Positions 58,662 through 64,000 of a stretch of DNA of 64,000 nt are shown here, one piece after another. This stretch comes from Leptodontidium sp. MPI-SDFR-AT-0119 (lineage: Eukaryota; Ascomycota; Leotiomycetes; Helotiales; Leptodontidiaceae), in assembly GCA_020726505.1 (NCBI GenBank), contig JAHLEZ010000022.1:620001-684000 (forward strand). Direction: 5' to 3'. Made by a program: the position numbers and the translations under genes. Below the pieces are notes generated by a model. It saw only the letters and a program-made list of their open reading frames with translations. It was not told where the DNA came from and searched no databases. Numbering within the stretch: position 1 is the stretch's first letter; each line of letters opens with the position of its first letter.

Positions 58662-59903
58662 TGGCGTTGAAGCAAAGCGCTGCACCCTCTTCCCCCGGTC
58701 CCAAGCTGTATTTGAATGGGGATAGTCCCAGATGGCTGAAAAGAGCGGCGATGAAGTGGGTACTGGGGTAATGATTGATGTCGCCTACTATGTTGGATGC
58801 GGGGTACTTTTATCAAGTAACTAATGAGACCGAAATATGATGAAAGTTTTGAACAAATATGTATATACGGATACCATTGGGATAATGAAAGAGACAGCAA
58901 AGGGAGTGTAGTGTAAGGGACCCCAGCTTCTTTAAGATGACAAAGTCGGCGGTGGGAGTGCACTTTTGTGTCAGCCTCAAAAGCTTGAGATTGATCATCG
59001 TGGGCGGACCGCAGCGCATAAGGATAGGGGCCGCCCCTCTCTCTCTGTCGCCGCAAGGGCAGCAGCCTGTGGGGAGGGCAGCCGGAAGCCAGCCCTATCA
59101 CAAAAAACCGTGAAGGTCGGTGAACGTCTCAATGCCGCTGTTGGGGCAGAATCGTCGAAGTCGTGACCCAATCGTCCAGTCACTTTGGGGCTGTGGTGGG
59201 CTAAGCATGCAGCCTGTGCTGCAGCTGGCCATGATGGGAATAGCGGTACGACAACACAGCAGCTCGAGGGAACTTTGCATAGATGGCTCCCAATCGATAT
59301 GAAAAGCTGGCAAAGGAAGCTGTGGGCGATGTGATAGTGCTTGTATACCTCGCAGACAACGATGATATAACAGGAAGCTGGTGAGACCGAGGAGTTGCCA
59401 AAAGAAGGTTGCTTCTTTGGAAATGCGCTAGCTCTTTTGGGGGGGTGGGCAGCTCACTAGCCTACTTTTAAGCGACACCCCATTTTCTGCCTGCTGCAGG
59501 TCACCGAGCTCCTCTGCCTCAGTCAACCGTCCAAGTGACCTCATTTACGTCATTCAGTCATTGAGTTCTCTCGAGTCCACCGAAACGGCCATCTTGTAGG
59601 GCAGATACGTGTGGCGCTCAGCTGAATTGTGACTGTCCACGTACCAAGAGCGGTGGCGAAGGCGATGCACAGCCACTGAGGGCGCCTCACCAAAGCCGAA
59701 GCCTTCCACCCTCTGCGCGTGTACAAGACCAAGGCCGAAGCCTTGAGACATCTCTGACTATTAATTCATGCCATTACGTCTCCTTTACTGATTTACTCAC
59801 CTGCCCATCTATACATTTCCCGAATTTGCTCTCCTTCACCGGTTTCATTTGGGGGCCACATCGTCACCGAAGGTTTCATTCCAATAGATTTATCAGGACA
59901 CAT
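58662..59903. other. Divergent intergenic region between CHAT 3 and the unknown gene
   Basis: 1.24 kb shared upstream region. Frames at 58658-59101 and elsewhere are antisense or composition-driven. No repeat or RNA gene seen. Confidence 0.5.
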
Positions 59904-61042
59904 ATGGCTCCGCAACAGAAGAGGAGTTTCTTGCCATACTCTCGGGGCATCAATCCAGAGGATCTGCGATTAGGCAGTCTCTATCTAAATCCTCTCGACC
60001 CCGACGATGGATTAGAATCGAAGCGTTTCGAGTATCAAGAAGAGTAAGTTAATCCTTCAACTCCCCAACCCTGTCAGCAATCCCTACTAACTACGAATAC
60101 AGTCTCGATCAAGACGAATATGAAAAACACGTACAGAAATGGATACGACGAGAACAAAATGATGAAAGGGGGTGTTCCCTCGACTTCGAAGTGTCAAAAG
60201 ATACATCCCTCGCCCTGAAATTCTCGGATTTGTTAAAGGCTGAAGGCAACGCCAACTCGACTGTTGCTGCCACTCTTGAGGGCAGATCTGGGCGACGCCT
60301 GAAGATCAAGAAGCCAGAGAAATTTCTAAGGGATGAAGTGATGGCCCAGGAAGGCGTCCAGGAATGGGTTCGCACTCAGGCATCCATTTCCTTCAAAGGG
60401 CATCTTGGTATGCATAAATTCAAGGCCCCTAGAATTTGGATGGTCACCGGCATTCAATTAGTTACTGGCGGTGATGTCCGTGTTGGATCATCCAGGTCGG
60501 TGAATGGTACGGTCGGGGCATCTGGTGATGTGGGTGCTGCATTTGGTGCTCCACCAGGAGTGGCTGCTGTCGGCGCAGAGGTCGGCCATGGCCATCATAG
60601 TGAAGCCAACAATGCCTATGGGTACGATGACGAGCGTGTCTGGGCTGCTCAATTCATGGAAGTAAAGATTGAATACGGAACCGAGGCGGACAAAGCGATG
60701 AAATCAAAGGACAACAATCTCGTCCCGGCGACGATAACGACACTCCAACTGGAAGATATTGCGGATCTCCGAGCACGGGGTATACGGGCAAGCCAGAATT
60801 TACGAGCTCAGGCGAATGGGCAGACATATGTCAAGCCACCAAAACCGATAGCGAGAGTTGTTGTTACTGGCGAGGATGAGGAGGAGGATGATTCCGAGGA
60901 TGAAGGTATTCAACTCAGTGATAGTCCTTATACGGAGGCGCTGAAGAATACGGATTGGGAAATGTATAATGAGTGTTCTCAGTACTTGGCGGATGCGCAG
61001 ACGAGGAGGAGATCAATAACGCCGGAGTCAGTGAAAGGGTAG
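59904..61042 (+). CDS. Conserved-looking fungal protein of unknown function
   Basis: Two exons, 59904-60043 and 60103-61042, 359 residues. The N-terminus FLPYSRGINPEDLRLGSLYL is followed by a charged segment, then GRRLKIKKPEKFLRDEVMAQ, a beta-strand-like region APRIWMVTGIQLVTGGDVRV, a Gly/Ala/Val-rich low-complexity stretch (GAAFGAPPGVAAVGAEVGHG), and DERVWAAQFMEVKIEYG. The C-terminus is acidic (GEDEEEDDSEDEGIQLSD) with a terminal helix. I have the impression of a widespread ascomycete family without an assigned role. No signal peptide or transmembrane helix. The strand, flexible Gly/Ala hairpin, strand order and the separable acidic tail make a pore-forming or scaffold role imaginable, but that is speculation. 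It is divergent from a CHAT protease. Confidence 0.7.
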
Positions 61043-61958
61043 TAGCATGTGGATACGTTTGTGTTTCGAAAGCTAGATTTTGCTTTGTAGTATATAATAG
61101 TCAATATCCCAAATTTTACGAAAAACTATTATACGTTTCTTGTTTGAATTAGCTTCCGCGTTGCAATTCCATCGGTGAGGAAGTCAAGGTGGCAGCCATT
61201 TGGACGTATTCCTCTCTCAATCCCCTATTTCCAACCACCCACCACTACTTTCAAAGTCAAACGACAGTTTTGAGTGAAGGTGGGGGCGCGGGATGTGTGG
61301 ATGGCTTCTACATGATCAAGTGATAGGCTGATATGCGAACTTTTGGCAAATGCTCTCGGTGAGAAGACTGTCTGGCTCCGGTCACATGTATGCTGTTCAC
61401 CTGACGTTCACCACTAACTATTGGACGATTTGCCGACATCTCTCCAATCTGAAGGCATCATTTTCTTGCACCGCATTTCCATCTTTCACACTAGTCCTCA
61501 AGCATCCACGTTGCTGTCATGTGAGACCTAATTAAACCTCTACCACAAGGCTGAGGGCATCAACAGCCAATAACACAGCAAGCGACCGCCGACATTGCGC
61601 ATCCGCTGATGTAAGATGAAGTGTTCATCAGGCTAGGCAGTTCTACGCATGTGCTCCGTAAGAAGGTACGAGGTACGAAGCGAGGGAGATAGATTAATCA
61701 GCGAGGCGTTCTTGGGACATAGGTACCTGTTTGGAGATACCTTTAAACTTGTAGCGGTGATTACCATAGCGAGGATTATAGAGAAGAAAAGGAGGATAAG
61801 TATTAGTACACTTGGCGTTATTGGCGCAGGGGGAGAACTTGCAGGTCAAGGCATTCAAAATGGAGCAACTTCGTATTCTACAGGATGTACTAGTATATAT
61901 ATCGAAGAAAAGAATTTACGGCCATTTGACAGCTCTGCTTTTGCCCATTACTTATCTA
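61043..61958. other. Intergenic between convergent genes
   Basis: No gene supported. Frames at 61649-62018 on the + strand overlap the end of the NACHT/C2H2 gene and lack family features. Confidence 0.45.
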
Positions 61959-64000
61959 CTATTCTTGCTCTATTGCTTGATCAGGCAATTCCACAGAGTC
62001 AGTGACATCAACGTGTGAAGAAATTCCCTCGGGATGCAGTGTACTCGCATGTCTTTCACAATCGTACTTCCTGACAAATGACTTCTCGCAAAGGTTGCAC
62101 TTGTATGGACGTATATTACCGTGCGTTCGTTTGTGTGCGTTGAGGTTATGAGCTCTTGTGAAGTCCTTCGAGCAGACGTCACACACATGCTTAGCGGGAG
62201 CTTTCTTGACTTTTGGGAACAGCACTGCAGGATCAGGATGCATGATCGCCATGTGCTTTTTGAGCTCCTTCTCGGTACTGAATCCAAGATGTTTTCGTGT
62301 ACAGCCAGTCTCCGTGCACATGAAAGGTTTGTCATGTCGACTAACATGGCTATCGCGACTCGTTGGGGTCGAGAATCCCTCATGAAAGTTAAAGCATGAA
62401 TGCCGGGGGCACTTATGCCAATTATCCCCATAATATTGATGAAGCTTGGTCCTGATAGCTAGATCTATAGTTCCCAAAGAGTTGATTTTTTCTAGCCTCA
62501 AACGGGCCTTGCCGACAACTTCCCCCAGGTCTCCTAGAGCCGTGATGGTCTCTTCCTTGGCACGGATGTTTCTAGTGGAGCTAACTAGCAGAAGAAGACT
62601 ATGAAAGTAGCCCGCCTTCTCAAGGTGTTGGCACTTTGTTGTTAAGTCTGCTGGTATATCCGCTTGGCTTGTCTCGGCGGAGCCGTAGGCCTCCCAAAAA
62701 TCGTTTATAGCCGGCCCAAGACCATTTTCATTATCCACCACATCATTTTGCAAAAGTGGAATCGAGGCTTCAAGGTGATCTATCCAATGGATGATTGCAT
62801 AGTCTTGAAAAGCATAGAATCCCCCCATAACATACTCCTGGATCGCATCGTCTGAGAGATTGAGATCGAAACAGTCGAAGAGTAAATATTGCAGACACAA
62901 AGTCGCTAGCTTGTGCTCCTCTCTTTGTATTTGCACATAGTCATTGTGGACAAGATATCTACGAACGGAGCAATCAGTTGAAATCTCGGACTAGCAGTGG
63001 ACTGACTTACGATTTGGCTGTGCCATGTACCAGCCGAACCCTGTCGCCAGGAAGAACCTCAACCAAAGACCCACATATGTCTCTGATATTGGAGCAAAGG
63101 CGACGGTTTTCGAAGTCCACAGTCTGATCTGCCGCATTGGTGCAAATTGCTCCTTGGATTTCATGCCACTTGAGAGCTCGTTTGGAGCACGAGATCCAAC
63201 CAAGAAGCCGCTTTGCCGTCTCTCGCTCCTCGATATTCTGGTTTTCGTAGATCCGTACGACTATGCGAGAGTATCTTGAAATCTGTTAGTCAAAAGGATT
63301 ACATGGAAGTCGTGCTAAGAAGTTCCTCACGCTTTCTCAAATCCTTTAGGAAAAGTCCCGGGCTGTATTTCCTTATACAACTTCTCTGGGGTCATTTGGT
63401 CAAACAAATTTGTCAAAACAAGCTTTGCAAACAGAAACATCCCTGATGACATCAGTAAGGAAAAAAAATTATCTGGGACTGGGGTATCAAATTACCATCT
63501 GAGCCTTCACATACGGCGGTCCTGATATACTGAATCGTTTCGACTGGTAACCCGAACTTCTTTTGAATCTCTGAGCACCAATGATCGGCATATCCTTCAA
63601 TATCTGACTTGTTGTGGGCATCCATTAATTTAAGAACAGGCGATCCCCGAAACACTTTGCGAATATCGTTTTCATCCTGGCTCACGATAAGTGCTCTCAA
63701 TCTACCCGTGGGCCCCTCAGCCTTCACAATGGGTGTGAGAAACGACAGAATCGCATTTCTTTCCAGAGGGTCGCACTCATCAAGTCCATCTATGACGATG
63801 AAAGTTTGGATTGACCCGGTTTTCAGTGCTGTTTCCAGCAGCTCCTTGTACAGCTGTGAGGAAACTAGTGACACCTGTCCGCTACCTATACACTTGTCAT
63901 ACAAGTAGGGTAGAAGCTCATCGTTGAGATTGAGAAGCTGGACTAGAAGGGCACGGGCCACAGCAACGAAGGTCTTTCTCTGGGGGTCTTGGTAGTTGCA
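61959..64000 (-). CDS. NACHT-type NLR with C-terminal C2H2 zinc fingers, 5' end beyond the window
   Basis: Visible exons are 64000-63496 (continuing past the edge), 63442-63331, 63274-63011 and 62958-61959. The first piece has the NACHT second half: CNYQDPQRKTFVAVARALLVQ, Walker B-like FIVIDGLDECDPLERNAIL, then MFLFAKLVLTNLF after the splice. The helical region follows (AKRLLGWISCSKRALKWHEI, VLPGDRVRLVHGTAKSYLVH). The last exon adds at least two canonical C2H2 fingers (HVCDVCSKDFTRAHNLNAHK and YKCNLCEKSFVRKYDCERH) and two looser ones upstream (CPRHSCFNF..HVSRH, CTETGCTRKHLGFS). Walker A should lie to the right of 64000. Such NACHT/C2H2 proteins may link NLR-type sensing to nucleic-acid or protein binding through the fingers. 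The missing 5' part means start and full length are unknown. Confidence 0.87.

Noticed and set aside
59904..61042. Direct annotation of this gene as a gasdermin
   Set aside because: I cannot match it to known fungal gasdermin sequences; only its position next to a CHAT gene suggests the idea, so it stays a hypothesis.

Overview
The window is nuclear DNA of a filamentous ascomycete (Pezizomycotina). Almost every larger gene is interrupted by introns of about 45-110 bases with GT..AG ends. The gene families are typical of this group: Msb1/Mug8, HET, fungal NACHT, DUF6594, a GH18 chitinase and a Pof7/Hrt3-type F-box protein. The mix of HET, NACHT and CHAT genes fits a Leotiomycetes-like genome, but that placement is inference. 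Genes lie on both strands without operons.

Layout. From 1 to 24 kb, mostly conserved genes: Msb1/Mug8 polarity protein (-), a HET-domain gene with frameshifts (+), a NACHT NLR-like protein (+), uracil-DNA glycosylase (-), an Mtm1-like mitochondrial carrier (-), an F-box protein (+), a small secreted protein (+) and a secreted GH18 chitinase (+). From 24 to 43 kb, an accessory, repeat-rich island: two TPR-CHAT proteases transcribed head to head, a transposon-like element with 94-bp inverted repeats, a C14 caspase-like protease, an LTR-like fragment, a DUF6594 membrane protein, AT-rich gene-poor DNA with a 27-base poly-C run, and a second HET gene. From 44 to 64 kb, mostly housekeeping or poorly known genes: a GRDP-like glycine-rich protein, a Ser/Ala-rich single-pass membrane protein, several small proteins, a sulfotransferase-family protein, a third CHAT protease, a divergent conserved protein of unknown function, and a NACHT plus C2H2 zinc-finger gene cut by the right edge.

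How they may work together. Two HET, two NACHT, three CHAT and one C14 caspase-like gene in 64 kb is a heavy load of genes of the kind used in fungal allorecognition and regulated cell death. Two arrangements deserve most attention: the head-to-head TPR-CHAT pair next to the caspase-like gene, and the third CHAT gene placed divergently to the unknown protein at 59904-61042. Any functional link is inference from gene order and domain type.

Several otherwise good genes carry 1-2 base frameshifts, often at short C/G runs. These are either recent inactivating changes or residual assembly errors; reads are needed to decide. Exon coordinates were derived by hand from splice sites and protein continuity.
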